Positions 28,642 to 37,903 of a DNA stretch of 64,000 nt are shown in pieces. Origin of the DNA: Oxalobacteraceae bacterium OTU3CAMAD1 (GTDB lineage: Bacteria; Pseudomonadota; Gammaproteobacteria; Burkholderiales; Burkholderiaceae_D). The position numbers and the translations under genes were made by a program. The stretch covers positions 5,084,001 to 5,148,000 of the forward strand of contig CP099650.1 in assembly GCA_024123915.1 (NCBI GenBank). The letters are read 5' to 3'. Below the pieces are notes generated by a model. That model searched no databases, had not been told where the DNA came from, and saw nothing but the letters and a program-made list of their open reading frames with translations. Numbering within the stretch: position 1 is the stretch's first letter; each line of letters opens with the position of its first letter.

Positions 28642-28959
28642 ATGAACGCGCCGGAAAACTTAGAACAACGGGTAACTAACCGTGTTCCAAAAACCGTGGC
28701 ACTAAAACTTCAAGAGGCGGCGGACTTAACAGGAGCAACAATGAATCAGTTTATGGTTCAAGCTGCCCTTGAAAAAGCCGAAAAGATTATTGATCGGGAG
28801 AAGACTATCCAATTCTCGAAAAATGACGCTGCCATGATAATTAATATGCTCGATAACCCCTCAAAACCAAATGCCACGCTTGTCAGGGCATTTGAGAGAT
28901 ACAAACAAAGGGAAATTGAAAATGGCAATCAGAGTGGTTCCTCTGGAGACAGTGCATGA
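28642..28959 (+). CDS. DUF1778 antitoxin (TacA/AtaR-like)
   Basis: 105 residues with a ribbon-helix-helix start, RVPKTVALKLQEAADLTGATMNQFMVQAALEKAEKII, and a flexible acidic/polar tail that would wrap the toxin. DUF1778 proteins neutralise GNAT toxins and repress their own operon. It overlaps the toxin gene by 38 bases. The pair is clearly richer in A and T than its surroundings, suggesting acquisition by transfer. Confidence 0.9.
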   Translation: MNAPENLEQRVTNRVPKTVALKLQEAADLTGATMNQFMVQAALEKAEKIIDREKTIQFSKNDAAMIINMLDNPSKPNATLVRAFERYKQREIENGNQSGSSGDSA

Positions 28960-29416
28960 AGTAAAGCAGTTTGACTGTGGCAATAATGACCTGAATGTCT
29001 TTTTGCGCGCAACCGCAGCACAGCATCAGCGCAAGTTCATAGCGAAGACTTATGTTCTGATCGACGATGACACCCCGGCGATAGTGATGGGCTTCTACAC
29101 GTTAGCGGTGCGGAAGATGGTTTCAAAAGACGATTTGCCGCCAGATATAGCGAAGAGACTACCACGTGAAGTTCCGGGCTTCTCTTTGGCCCGCCTTGCG
29201 GTGCAAGAAGAGCTGAAAGGGCGAGGACACGGCGAATATCTTCTGGCCCATGCACTGCAGCGTATCGCATGCGTAGCAGAAGAAATCGGTGGATACGCAG
29301 CCTTCGTTGACGCCAAAGATGATAAGACGGCGGCCTTCTATAAAAAATACGGGTTCATTCCCTTGCCTGACAACCCGTTGATTTTATTTATGCCATTCGG
29401 CAACATGCCTCCGTAG
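28922..29416 (+). CDS. GNAT-family acetyltransferase toxin (TacT/AtaT-like)
   Basis: 164 residues from the ATG at 28922 (MAIRVVPLETVHEVKQFDCG), chosen because it overlaps the antitoxin end and begins with the family's FDCGNNDLNVFL motif. Acetyl-CoA binding is shown by VQEELKGRGHGEYLL, and AFYKKYGF carries the catalytic-region Tyr. Members acetylate aminoacyl-tRNAs and so stop translation. Paired with the DUF1778 gene, this is a type II toxin-antitoxin system. Confidence 0.9.
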   Translation: MAIRVVPLETVHEVKQFDCGNNDLNVFLRATAAQHQRKFIAKTYVLIDDDTPAIVMGFYTLAVRKMVSKDDLPPDIAKRLPREVPGFSLARLAVQEELKGRGHGEYLLAHALQRIACVAEEIGGYAAFVDAKDDKTAAFYKKYGFIPLPDNPLILFMPFGNMPP

Positions 29417-29424
29417 CCTCTGTG

Positions 29425-30912
29425 TTATCCAGCCAACTCGATATGATTGCGCCCAGCGCGTTTCGCCCGCTGCAACGCCGCGTCAAGCCGGTCCAGAACG
29501 GTATCGACACCCTCCTCCGCCCCTGCCTGTGCGATGGCCAGGCTGACATTGACGCTGTCGCAGCCCGGCAAATCCGCCTCCGCGATCGCCAAACGCAGTT
29601 TTTCCGCCAGCAGCATCACGTCGGCGGCCGTCGTATGCGTGGCGACGATCAAAAACTCCTGCCCGCGCATCCGCGCCAACATGTCGGAGGTACGCAAACG
29701 GCGCATCACCGTCTCCGCCACAAGCCGCAAAGCCGCGTCACCCAGCGGATGGCCGTACGGATCGTTCGTCGACCGGAAGCTGCTCACCTCGAACGACATC
29801 ACCGCCAGCGGCAGGCCGTAACGGCGCGCGCGCCGCAGTTCGTTGTCCAGCATCGTCTCGCCGGCGCGGCGGTTGGCGGCGCCCGTCAAATGGTCGACGG
29901 TGCTCAGTTGCGAGAGCTGGCCCGAAAGCTCGTCGTTCCGATGCTTTAATTCGCTCATGCCCAGCCCGAGGCTGACAAACTGCGCAAGGCTCGAGAACGC
30001 AGCAAACTGCTCGCGCGAGAACGCGATGTGACGGTCGAACATCAGGCAAATCGCCCCCATGGCCGATCCGGTCTCCGGATTGCCCGCCTCGGAGCGCAGC
30101 GGCAGCGCCAGCACCATGCGCACGTAACGGTCGTGCAAGCGCATGGCCAATTCCGGATCGCCGGTCTTCTCGGGCGCGTCCAGCAGCACCATGCGCCCTG
30201 CGGACACCGCCATCAATGGCGGAAACACGTCCCGTAGCGCCGATTGCAGCAGATGGTCGGTCCGTCCCATCAAAGTGGCCAGATTAAGATCGTCGGGCGA
30301 CGCCTGCGCGACCAGCCGCAGATCGCCGTGCTGCTTCATATGCAGCAGCGACGCGTGATACACGCCCGGAAAACCGCACAACGCATGACACACCTTGGCC
30401 GCCATCCTGTCGATATTGTCGATGGCGCCGATGGCGTGCTGCACGCCGCGCTGCAAGCCCACCAGATCGCGCAGCTCGCGCTCCCTGTCGAACAGGCGCT
30501 GCTGCGTGGCGGCGCCGGGATCGTCGGATATCGACAACGCACGGCGGACGGCATGCCGCAAATCGTCATCGAGCACGGGGCAAATCAGATAGTCGAAGGA
30601 GCCGAAAGCCATCAGCTCCGGCAGCCACGCGCACTGCTCATAGCCGCACAACACCAGCAGCGGCGCGCCGGCGCGGTCGATGATCAACTGTCCGATCGCG
30701 GCCAGCCCGCCGGGACGCGCATAGCCGTTCAAATCGAGCACCAGCAAATCGGTGGCCTGGCGCGCCAACTCGGCGGCCATATCGTCGATGCTATCGACGA
30801 TTGCGAGCCGGGAGAACATCTCCCCACAGATCGCCTGGAAATGCGCGCGCCGGTCGCGGCTGGAATTGAAATACGCGCCGACGCTGCCGGACCGGCCTGG
30901 ATTCTCGGTCAT
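29425..30912 (-). CDS. GAF-GGDEF protein with pseudo-receiver and degenerate active site
   Basis: 495 residues. Residues 15-130 resemble a receiver fold (LLVLDLNGY, with the later conserved Lys not in place). A GAF-like domain follows (about 145-315), then GGDEF (325-495, DHLTGAANRRAGE). The signature loop is RGQEF rather than GGDEF, and the metal-site FDxDxFK is FEVSSFR, so two catalytic positions are lost. Diguanylate cyclase activity is unlikely; it may act as a GTP or c-di-GMP sensor or a scaffold. It converges on the toxin gene with a gap of only 8 bases. Confidence 0.88.
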   Translation of the reverse strand: MTENPGRSGSVGAYFNSSRDRRAHFQAICGEMFSRLAIVDSIDDMAAELARQATDLLVLDLNGYARPGGLAAIGQLIIDRAGAPLLVLCGYEQCAWLPELMAFGSFDYLICPVLDDDLRHAVRRALSISDDPGAATQQRLFDRERELRDLVGLQRGVQHAIGAIDNIDRMAAKVCHALCGFPGVYHASLLHMKQHGDLRLVAQASPDDLNLATLMGRTDHLLQSALRDVFPPLMAVSAGRMVLLDAPEKTGDPELAMRLHDRYVRMVLALPLRSEAGNPETGSAMGAICLMFDRHIAFSREQFAAFSSLAQFVSLGLGMSELKHRNDELSGQLSQLSTVDHLTGAANRRAGETMLDNELRRARRYGLPLAVMSFEVSSFRSTNDPYGHPLGDAALRLVAETVMRRLRTSDMLARMRGQEFLIVATHTTAADVMLLAEKLRLAIAEADLPGCDSVNVSLAIAQAGAEEGVDTVLDRLDAALQRAKRAGRNHIELAG

Positions 30913-31080
30913 TTTTGTTGCCCCTAGGTATTTCTATTTTTATGCGGAACCGCTTGCTTCCAGTGTGCCACAAAACCGGGCGCTTGCACGGTCGGCCATC
31001 TGCGCGCATGTGTGAAAAAGCGCACCGTCATCCTGGCGCCATGCGCGAATACTGTTCCTTCGATGCACAAGGAGGGAATT

Positions 31081-32073
31081 ATGGCAAACAACGAAAACCG
31101 GGCCGATTCGGGCACCGCAAGTCAACAGCGCGAAATCCAGCAGCAACAAGACCAAGCCGACCAGCAGAAGGAATCCGGCAGCCAGTCCGGCCAGCGCCAG
31201 GGGCCAGTGCAGACCACCGAACATGAGTATCCGGGCACGATGCCATCGCAGCACCTGGAAAAGCCGGGGCTGGAGGCGCAGATGCAGCTCAAGCCCGAAT
31301 TCCTGGCGCCCGACTACGCCGGCAGCGGCAAACTGGCCGGCATGGTGGCCTTGATCACCGGCGGCGACTCCGGCATCGGCCGCGCCGTCGCGGTGCTGTA
31401 TGCGCGCGAAGGCGCGGACGTCGCCATCGTCTATCTGGAAGAAGACCAGGACGCGATCGACACCAAACGCTATGTCGAGGCGGAGGGCCAGAGCTGCCTG
31501 CTGCTGCGCGGCGACGTGCGCGATGCCGCCTTCTGCCGCGACGCCGCCGAGCAGACGCACGAGCGCTTCGGCCGGCTCGATATCCTGGTCAACAACGCCG
31601 CCTTCCAGGAACACGCGGAAAAGCTGACCGACCTGACCGAAGAGCGTTTCGACATGACGATGAAGACCAACGTCTATGGCTACTTCCACATGGCCAAGGC
31701 GGCGCTGCCCTTCCTCAAACGCGGCGCCTCCATCATCAACACCGGATCGGTGGTCGGGCTGCAAGGCTCCAAGCATCTGCTGGACTATTCCACCACCAAG
31801 GGCGCGATCCACGCGTTCACGATGTCGCTCGCTTCCAACCTGCTGGACCAGGGTATCCGCGTGAACGCGGTGGCGCCGGGACCGGTGTGGACCCCGCTTA
31901 ACCCGGCCGACCAGTCGCCAGATAAAATCGCCGAGTTCGGGCAGGCCACCGACATGCGCCGCGCCGCGCAACCGCAGGAGCTGTCACCGGCCTACGTGTT
32001 CCTGGCCGCGCCGTCGTGCTCCAGCTACATCAGCGGTATCGTGTTGCCGATCACCGGCTCCGTGGGGTCCTGA
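31081..32073 (+). CDS. Short-chain dehydrogenase/reductase, stress-type with Gln-rich leader
   Basis: 330 residues from the ATG at 31081 (AAGGAGGGAATT just upstream). An unusual polar leader (about residues 1-75, rich in Gln, Asp, Ser) precedes the SDR domain: TGGDSGIGRA (NAD-binding), NNAA, Ser in NTGSVVGLQGS, and YSTTK. This resembles the YhdG/YghA-like group often found with general-stress genes. It is 3 bases upstream of Ku and thus co-transcribed. Confidence 0.9.
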   Translation: MANNENRADSGTASQQREIQQQQDQADQQKESGSQSGQRQGPVQTTEHEYPGTMPSQHLEKPGLEAQMQLKPEFLAPDYAGSGKLAGMVALITGGDSGIGRAVAVLYAREGADVAIVYLEEDQDAIDTKRYVEAEGQSCLLLRGDVRDAAFCRDAAEQTHERFGRLDILVNNAAFQEHAEKLTDLTEERFDMTMKTNVYGYFHMAKAALPFLKRGASIINTGSVVGLQGSKHLLDYSTTKGAIHAFTMSLASNLLDQGIRVNAVAPGPVWTPLNPADQSPDKIAEFGQATDMRRAAQPQELSPAYVFLAAPSCSSYISGIVLPITGSVGS

Positions 32074-32076
32074 GCC

Positions 32077-33066
32077 ATGGCCGCCCGCGCGTTGTGGAAA
32101 GGCGCCATCAGCTTCGGGCTGGTGCACATTCCGGTCGAGTTGTATTCAGCGGTGCAAACGCACGAGCTGGATTTGACGATGCTCGATCGCCGCGACTTTT
32201 CGCCCGTGGGCTATAAGCGCTATAACAAAAAGACCGGCAAGGATGTGACTTGGGACGATATCGTCAAAGGTTACGAGTACGAAGAAGACGAATATGTCGT
32301 CCTGTCGGACGAGGACCTGAAGCGGGCCAACGTCGAGGCCACGGGCACGATCGACATCCAGGCCTTCGTCGACGCCGCCGACGTGCCGCTGACGTATTAC
32401 GAGCAGCCCTATTATCTGGCGCCGTCCAAGGGCGGCGCCAAGGTCTACGCGCTGCTGCGCGAAACGCTGCGCAAGGCCGGCAAGATCGGCATCGCCACGG
32501 TGGTAATCCGCACCAAGCAGCATCTGTGCGCGCTGGTGTGTATCGACGAAAAAATCGTGTTGAATACCTTGCGGTATGAGGCGGAGATCCGCAGCGCCGA
32601 GGAACTGAAGCTGCCGCCGGCGACCGCCAAGGCGGCCGGCATCAGCGATAAGGAATTGCAGATGGCGCTGTCGCTGGTCGAAGGCATGAGCGAGGAGTGG
32701 AAGCCGGAGCAGTATCGCGACACGTACAAGGACGACGTGCTGGCGTTGGTGAAGAAAAAGGTCAAGGCCGGTCAGACCAAGACCATCACTGCCGCCGAGC
32801 CGGAAGACAAACCCGCCAAGCCGTCGAATGTGGTCGATCTGGTGGCGCTGCTGCAGGACAGCCTGGGCAAGCGGCCCGGCAAGCCTGGAGCGAAAGCGGC
32901 CGCCAAACCTGCGGCGCGCAAGAGCGCAGCAAAAGCCGACAGCGACGAGGAGGAGGAAGAAGCACCTGCTCCACGCCGCAAAACCAGCACCGCCAAAAAG
33001 ACGCCAACCGCTGCGGCAAGGGCCAAGAGCACCGCGAAGTCATCGACGTCGCGCAAGGCGGCGTGA
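32077..33066 (+). CDS. ku: Ku, non-homologous end-joining protein
   Basis: 329 residues. The Ku core (residues 1-255) starts MAARALWKGAISFGLVHIPV and contains SVKTHEL-type strands, EEDEYVVLSDEDLKRA and a bridge region. The tail from about 260 is Lys/Ala-rich with a poly-Glu run, a DNA-binding extension common in bacterial Ku. It binds double-strand ends as a homodimer and recruits LigD, encoded convergently at 33229-35775. Confidence 0.96.
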   Translation: MAARALWKGAISFGLVHIPVELYSAVQTHELDLTMLDRRDFSPVGYKRYNKKTGKDVTWDDIVKGYEYEEDEYVVLSDEDLKRANVEATGTIDIQAFVDAADVPLTYYEQPYYLAPSKGGAKVYALLRETLRKAGKIGIATVVIRTKQHLCALVCIDEKIVLNTLRYEAEIRSAEELKLPPATAKAAGISDKELQMALSLVEGMSEEWKPEQYRDTYKDDVLALVKKKVKAGQTKTITAAEPEDKPAKPSNVVDLVALLQDSLGKRPGKPGAKAAAKPAARKSAAKADSDEEEEEAPAPRRKTSTAKKTPTAAARAKSTAKSSTSRKAA

Positions 33067-33099
33067 CCGTAGCCACGCAACATCACAAAACCACGGAGA

Positions 33100-33198
33100 C
33101 ACGTAGGGCGGATTAGGCGGAACGCCGTAATCCGCCAATGCGCGCGCCGTCGAAACGCACGCATTGGCCGATTACGCTTCGCTAATCCGCCCTACGTG
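33100..33198. repeat. Interspersed two-hairpin inverted repeat, copy 3
   Basis: Nearly identical to the copy at 17665 and in the same orientation (GGCGGAACGCC hairpin left, GCTTCGC hairpin right). It fills the gap between the convergent ku and ligD genes, where it could act as a bidirectional terminator. Confidence 0.9.
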
Positions 33199-33228
33199 GA
33201 ACCGTGGTAAATCGGAACCGGTGGTAAC

Positions 33229-35775
33229 TCAATTCCCCGTTCCCGGTTTAAACTCCAGCATCTTCATCGCCGGTGCCAGCCCTTTGGCAGCCTTCGCATA
33301 TCCATCCCAAGGCGAGTTACCGACATCCAGCCGCGTATGCACCGTGCCCACGGTCCAATGATCTCCGCCCGTCAGCTTATCCAACTCCTCCCAAGTCACC
33401 GGCACCGAAATCCCCAACCCGGGCCGCGCCCTCGCCGACCACGCGCACGCCGTCGTCGCTCCCCTCCCATTGCGCAAGTAATCGATAAAGATCTTCCCGA
33501 TACGATTACTAGGCCCGCTCTTGAGCACAAACCGCTCCGGAATGTTCTGCGCCATATGCGCCACGATCGCCTGCGAAAACGCCTTGACGTCATCCCAGCC
33601 ATATCCCGGCTTGATCGGCACCACCACGTGCAAGCCCTTGCCGCCGCTGGTCTTCAAAAACGCCGGCAACCCCAGATGATCGAGGAAGGCCCGCATCAAC
33701 TGCGCCGCCTCCCGCACCTGCTTCCACGTCACGTCCTTGCCGGGATCGAGATCGAACACCATCCGGTTCGGCTTCTCGTAGCTGGTGGCGCCGGCGTTCT
33801 GCGTATGCAGCTCCACCACGTTCCACTGCGCGGCCGACAGCAAACCCTGCTCCGTCGACACCTCCAGCATCGGCGGATGGTCCGGGTCCAGCTCCTGCTT
33901 GAGACTCTTCACACCTGGCAGCTTGTTGGTCTCGGCATGCTTTTGGAAGAACAGCTCCCCGCCGACGCCGGCCGGCGCGCGCACCAGCGATACCGGCCGG
34001 CCTTTCAAATGCGGCAGCATCAGCGCGCCCACCAGCGCGTAGTAGCGCACCAGCGTAATCTTGGTGGCGCCGCTTTGTTTGTCGATCACGCGATCGGGAT
34101 TTGTCACTTTCAGTGAAGCCGGCAGTTTGCCATGCACGGCGGTCGAGGTTTCCATGTCGGTGTTCTCCTTGTCCTTCACGTGGGAAGGCAGCTCGCGCGT
34201 GATGGCGCTGGCCTTCTTATCCTTGCGCAGCCCTTTGAATACGGAATGGCGGATCGAGCCTGAGCGCGTCCACTCGCCGAAGGCCACTTCCGCCACCAGG
34301 GTTGGCTTGAGCCAGTGCGCCCGCTTGTCGATCTCCTTGTTCGGCACAAACGGGCTTTTATCGGCCGTCAGCTCATCCATTTTGGATTTCAGCTCCTTCA
34401 GCGAAGCGCCGTTAAAGCCGCTGCCGACATTGCCGGCGTATTGCAGCTTGCCGTCCTTGTCGTAGGTCCCCAGCAGCAGCGAACCGAAGCCGCTGCGCGA
34501 GCCCTGCGGGTCGGTGTAGCCGCCGATGACGAATTCCTGCCGCTGGCCGCATTTGAGTTTGATCCAGCTGCCGCCTCGGCGCGACGTATAGGCCGAATCG
34601 CGCCGTTTGCCGATGATGCCCTCCAGCCCCATGCTGCAAGCGGCGGCGATCATGTCCTGCGGAGAGGCGTTCAGCGCGGCGCTATAGCGCACGGTATCGG
34701 TGGCCTTCTTCGCCATCACTTTTTCGAGGATGGCGCGGCGCTCTTCCAGCGGCATCTCGCGGAGATCGCGGCCGTCGTGGAACGGAATGTCGAAGATGAA
34801 GTAGACCATCTCGCCGGGGTGATTCTCGTCGAAGGCGTTTTGCAACAGACCGAAGTCGGGACGGCCTTCTTCGTCATGCACGACGATCTCGCCATCGTAC
34901 CAGCCCGATGGCAGCTTCATTTTTGCAATGGCCTCGCGCAGCGGACGCATTTTATGCGTCCAGTCGTTACCGTTGCGTGTGATCAGGCGGATGTCCGTGC
35001 CATCAACCCGCGTCAGAATGCGGTAGCCGTCGAACTTGATCTCGAATAGCCAATCTTCCGGCGACGACGGCGGCGCGTCGACCAGGGTGGCCAGTTGCGG
35101 CGTCAGCGTCTCGGGCAACTCGGCCTTGGGAGCGGCGACCTTGGGCGCGGCCTTGGATGCGGCCTTTGGCGCGGCTTTCCCGGCGCTCTTCGCCACTTTC
35201 GCCGGCACTGCGGCGGCGCTCCCCGGCAGCGGCAAAGCTTTCACGCTGTCGGGCATCTCGTCGATCACGCTGAACTCCTCGGCCGGCCGCGCATATTCGT
35301 CCTTCTCTTTAATCAGCAGCCAGGGTTCCTGTTTTTCGCCCTTGCCCTTCATCCGCACGAGCACCCACTTGCCGTGCATCTTATGCCCGGTCAGCTCGAA
35401 TTTCAGATTGCCGGCGGCCAGCGCCTTGCGCGGATCGTCCAGCGGCTTCCAGTAACCCTTGTCCCAAATGATGACCTTCCCCGCCCCGTACTGCTTGGGC
35501 GGTATCGTCCCCTCGAAATCGTTGTACGAGATCGGGTGGTCTTCCACGTGCACGGCCATGCGCTTGTCGTGCGTGTCGTAGCTCGGGCCCTTGGGCACGG
35601 CCCAACTCATCATTACGCCGTCGAGTTCCAGCCGGAAGTCGTAATGCAGCCGGCTGGCCCAATGCTTTTGAATGACGAACGTCAGCGTCTCGCCGCCCTC
35701 CTGGCCTCCTTCGGCCGGCTCGGGGGTGATCGCGAAGTTACGCTTGGCTTTATAGGTTTTCAGGGATTCGCTCAT
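33229..35775 (-). CDS. ligD: Multifunctional ATP-dependent DNA ligase D
   Basis: 848 residues in the order phosphoesterase, ligase, polymerase. The 3'-phosphoesterase (1-165) has FVIQKHWASRLHYDFRLELDG with the metal-binding His residues. After an Ala/Lys linker (about 180-215) the ligase domain (225-525) carries the adenylated Lys in EIKFDGYR. The primase-polymerase domain (560-848) has LVRAPAGVGGELFFQKH and the metal-binding DLDPG. It heals and seals ends held by Ku. This PE-LIG-POL order is that of Pseudomonas LigD. Confidence 0.96.
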   Translation of the reverse strand: MSESLKTYKAKRNFAITPEPAEGGQEGGETLTFVIQKHWASRLHYDFRLELDGVMMSWAVPKGPSYDTHDKRMAVHVEDHPISYNDFEGTIPPKQYGAGKVIIWDKGYWKPLDDPRKALAAGNLKFELTGHKMHGKWVLVRMKGKGEKQEPWLLIKEKDEYARPAEEFSVIDEMPDSVKALPLPGSAAAVPAKVAKSAGKAAPKAASKAAPKVAAPKAELPETLTPQLATLVDAPPSSPEDWLFEIKFDGYRILTRVDGTDIRLITRNGNDWTHKMRPLREAIAKMKLPSGWYDGEIVVHDEEGRPDFGLLQNAFDENHPGEMVYFIFDIPFHDGRDLREMPLEERRAILEKVMAKKATDTVRYSAALNASPQDMIAAACSMGLEGIIGKRRDSAYTSRRGGSWIKLKCGQRQEFVIGGYTDPQGSRSGFGSLLLGTYDKDGKLQYAGNVGSGFNGASLKELKSKMDELTADKSPFVPNKEIDKRAHWLKPTLVAEVAFGEWTRSGSIRHSVFKGLRKDKKASAITRELPSHVKDKENTDMETSTAVHGKLPASLKVTNPDRVIDKQSGATKITLVRYYALVGALMLPHLKGRPVSLVRAPAGVGGELFFQKHAETNKLPGVKSLKQELDPDHPPMLEVSTEQGLLSAAQWNVVELHTQNAGATSYEKPNRMVFDLDPGKDVTWKQVREAAQLMRAFLDHLGLPAFLKTSGGKGLHVVVPIKPGYGWDDVKAFSQAIVAHMAQNIPERFVLKSGPSNRIGKIFIDYLRNGRGATTACAWSARARPGLGISVPVTWEELDKLTGGDHWTVGTVHTRLDVGNSPWDGYAKAAKGLAPAMKMLEFKPGTGN

Positions 35776-35933
35776 AACGCCAGCGTAGCCCCAGGCGGCC
35801 GCGCATTCTGTGCGTTGGCGAACATGTAAGCGATTGTAAAGCCCGTCAACGAGGGCGATCCGGGCCGCGTTTTCTGCTCAGTGACACGGGAATTGTCCCG
35901 GCCCTAAATCAAAACCTGAATGAGGATTTCATC

Positions 35934-36299
35934 ATGAACAAACTTATCGCTACCCTGATCGCCGGCCTGTTTGCAACCGCAGCTTTTGCACAAGCTCCTG
36001 CCACCACCACGACCACCACCACCGCAACGCCGGCAGCAGCTGCTAAAGCGGAAGCCAAGGAAACCAAGGCCGCCGTCAAAGCCGAAGCGAAAGAAACCAA
36101 AGCTGAAATCAAGGCCGACGCAAAAACCGCCAAGGTAGAAGCCGACGCGAAGAAAGACGTCGCCGTCGCCCACGCCGAAGCCAAAGCCGACAAGGCCGAC
36201 GCACACGCCAAGGCCACCAAGACCAAAGCCAAAGCACATGCCAAGGCCGCCAAGACCGAAGCAACCGACGGCGTAGCCGCACCAGTCGTTACCAAGTAA
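35934..36299 (+). CDS. Secreted Ala/Lys/Glu-rich repeat protein
   Basis: 121 residues with a signal peptide (1-19, ATAAFAQA), a Thr run, then about 70 residues of loose KAEAKETKA- and ADAKA-type repeats that should form a long charged helix. No Cys and no known domain. Such proteins are often annotated as histone H1-like or simply hypothetical; the signal peptide argues against a nucleoid role. It has a good ribosome site (TGAGGA) and its own terminator at 36322-36357. An imperfect dyad CGGGA-ATTG-TCCCG lies about 50 bases upstream. Confidence 0.75.
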   Translation: MNKLIATLIAGLFATAAFAQAPATTTTTTTATPAAAAKAEAKETKAAVKAEAKETKAEIKADAKTAKVEADAKKDVAVAHAEAKADKADAHAKATKTKAKAHAKAAKTEATDGVAAPVVTK

Positions 36300-36321
36300 G
36301 TCTTTGTTCTGTAGGACGTAA

Positions 36322-36357
36322 AAAAAGCGGACCCGATTCGATTCGGGTCCGCTTTTT
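36322..36357. terminator. Bidirectional rho-independent terminator
   Basis: A 15-base perfect stem from AAAAAGCGGACCCGA to its complement around TTCGAT, with A-run and T-run on the two sides. It ends both the Ala/Lys-rich protein gene (+) and the efflux operon (-). Confidence 0.93.
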
Positions 36358-36372
36358 CCATGGGCGATCAGC

Positions 36373-37902
36373 TTATTGCTGAGCGACCGCTGGTGCCGTT
36401 GGCGCGCCGGCTGTACCGCCGGCGCTGTCCCAGCCACCACCCAGTGCGCGGATCAGCGCCACGGTGGTTACCGCGCGCGTGCCGCGCAGCTGCACGGCGG
36501 TGCGTTCCACCGCCGCCAGGTTGCGCTGCGCGTCCAGCAAATCGAGGTAGCTCGAACGACCGGCCGTGTACAGCTTCTGCGCCAGATCGGCGGAGCGGCG
36601 TGCCGACACCAGCGCCGCTTCCATCTGCGCCGTCTGACCGGCGAGGATACGCAGGCCGGCCAGGTTGTCTTCCACCTCGGCGAAGGCCACCAGCACGCTC
36701 TGACGATACGTACCGACCGACTCCTCCAGCGCCGCTTCGCTGCGGAGGATGTTGTTCTTGTTGCGGCCACCGTCAATGATAGGCATCGACATCAGCGCGC
36801 CAAGCACCCACGAACGGCTGCTCCACTTGAACACTTCGGCCACGGTGTCGGCCGACGAGCCGCCACCGCTCGCGCTCAACGTCAGCGCCGGGAACATGGC
36901 CGATCGGGCCACGCCGATGCGGGCGTTGGACGCCTCCATCGTGCGCTGCGCGGCGGCGATGTCCGGACGGCGTTCCAGCAGCGACGACGGCATGCCTGCC
37001 GGGATCACCGGCAGCAGCGCCGTGTCCAGCAAAGGCGAAACGCCGGCCGTGTAGCTGGCCGCCGGTTTGCCCAGCAAAACCGCCAGCGCATGCTCGGTCG
37101 TCACGCGCTGACGCTGCAGGCCGATGAACTCCGAGCGCGTCGTCGCCAGTTCGGTCTTGGCGCGCGCCAGATCGAATTCGCCGATGTCGCCCAGGTCGAA
37201 ACGGCGCTGGTTGACCTTGACGTCCTCCTCACGCGTTTGCACCGTGCGGTTCAGCGTTTCCAGTTCGGCGTCGGTGGCGCGCAGACGGAAGTAAGTCTGC
37301 GCCACATCCGCTTGCACCGACAGCAGCACAGAGCGGTAGGTCGCCTCGATCGAGGCGGCATCGCTGCGGGCGGCGCTGACGTTGGACGATACGCGGCCGA
37401 ACAGGTCGACCTCGTAGCTGGCCGTCAGGTTCGCGCTAAACAGTTTGCCCGGCGCGACGTCCGTGCCTTGCGGCAGGCCGAGCGACGTCGCCGACTGGCG
37501 CTGACGCTGGGCGCCGGCGTTGACGCCGACCTGCGGAATGCGGTCCGCTTCGGCCACGCCGGCGATGGCGCGGGCCTGCTTGACGCGGGCCGCCGCCACC
37601 GACAGGTTGGCGTTGGCACGCGTCGCCTCGGCGATCAGCTCATTGAGGGCTGGATCGTTGAAGGCCAGCCACCACTCGCCGCGCGGCTGCGCCTCGGCGG
37701 CCTGCGCCTGTTTCCAGGTGCTGCCGTCGGCGGCGGTTCTCACCGCCACCGAGACATCGGCGGCGGTCGGCGCTTGCGATTCCTTGAAGGCGGTGGGCAC
37801 TTCCACCGCCGGCTGTTTGAATTCCGGCGCGGCGCATGCCGTCATCAGCAACGCTGCCAGTACCGGCGCCACACCTTTGGCGATCATTTGCAGCTTGTTC
37901 AT
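36373..37902 (-). CDS. Outer-membrane efflux lipoprotein (OprN/OprM family)
   Basis: 509 residues with a lipobox LLMTAC at about residue 22, so lipid-anchored in the outer membrane. Two OEP repeats follow, with PRGEWWLAFNDPALNELI, ARVKQARAIAGVAEADRIPQ and the later RRPDIAAAQRTMEASNARIGVA. It forms the TolC-like trimeric channel for the RND pump. It starts 1 base after the pump gene ends. Confidence 0.94.
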   Translation of the reverse strand: MNKLQMIAKGVAPVLAALLMTACAAPEFKQPAVEVPTAFKESQAPTAADVSVAVRTAADGSTWKQAQAAEAQPRGEWWLAFNDPALNELIAEATRANANLSVAAARVKQARAIAGVAEADRIPQVGVNAGAQRQRQSATSLGLPQGTDVAPGKLFSANLTASYEVDLFGRVSSNVSAARSDAASIEATYRSVLLSVQADVAQTYFRLRATDAELETLNRTVQTREEDVKVNQRRFDLGDIGEFDLARAKTELATTRSEFIGLQRQRVTTEHALAVLLGKPAASYTAGVSPLLDTALLPVIPAGMPSSLLERRPDIAAAQRTMEASNARIGVARSAMFPALTLSASGGGSSADTVAEVFKWSSRSWVLGALMSMPIIDGGRNKNNILRSEAALEESVGTYRQSVLVAFAEVEDNLAGLRILAGQTAQMEAALVSARRSADLAQKLYTAGRSSYLDLLDAQRNLAAVERTAVQLRGTRAVTTVALIRALGGGWDSAGGTAGAPTAPAVAQQ

Positions 37903-37903
37903 A

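Noticed and set aside
36322..36357. Operator for the efflux operon
   Set aside because: The position at the 3' ends of two convergent genes and the A/T runs on both sides fit a bidirectional terminator.
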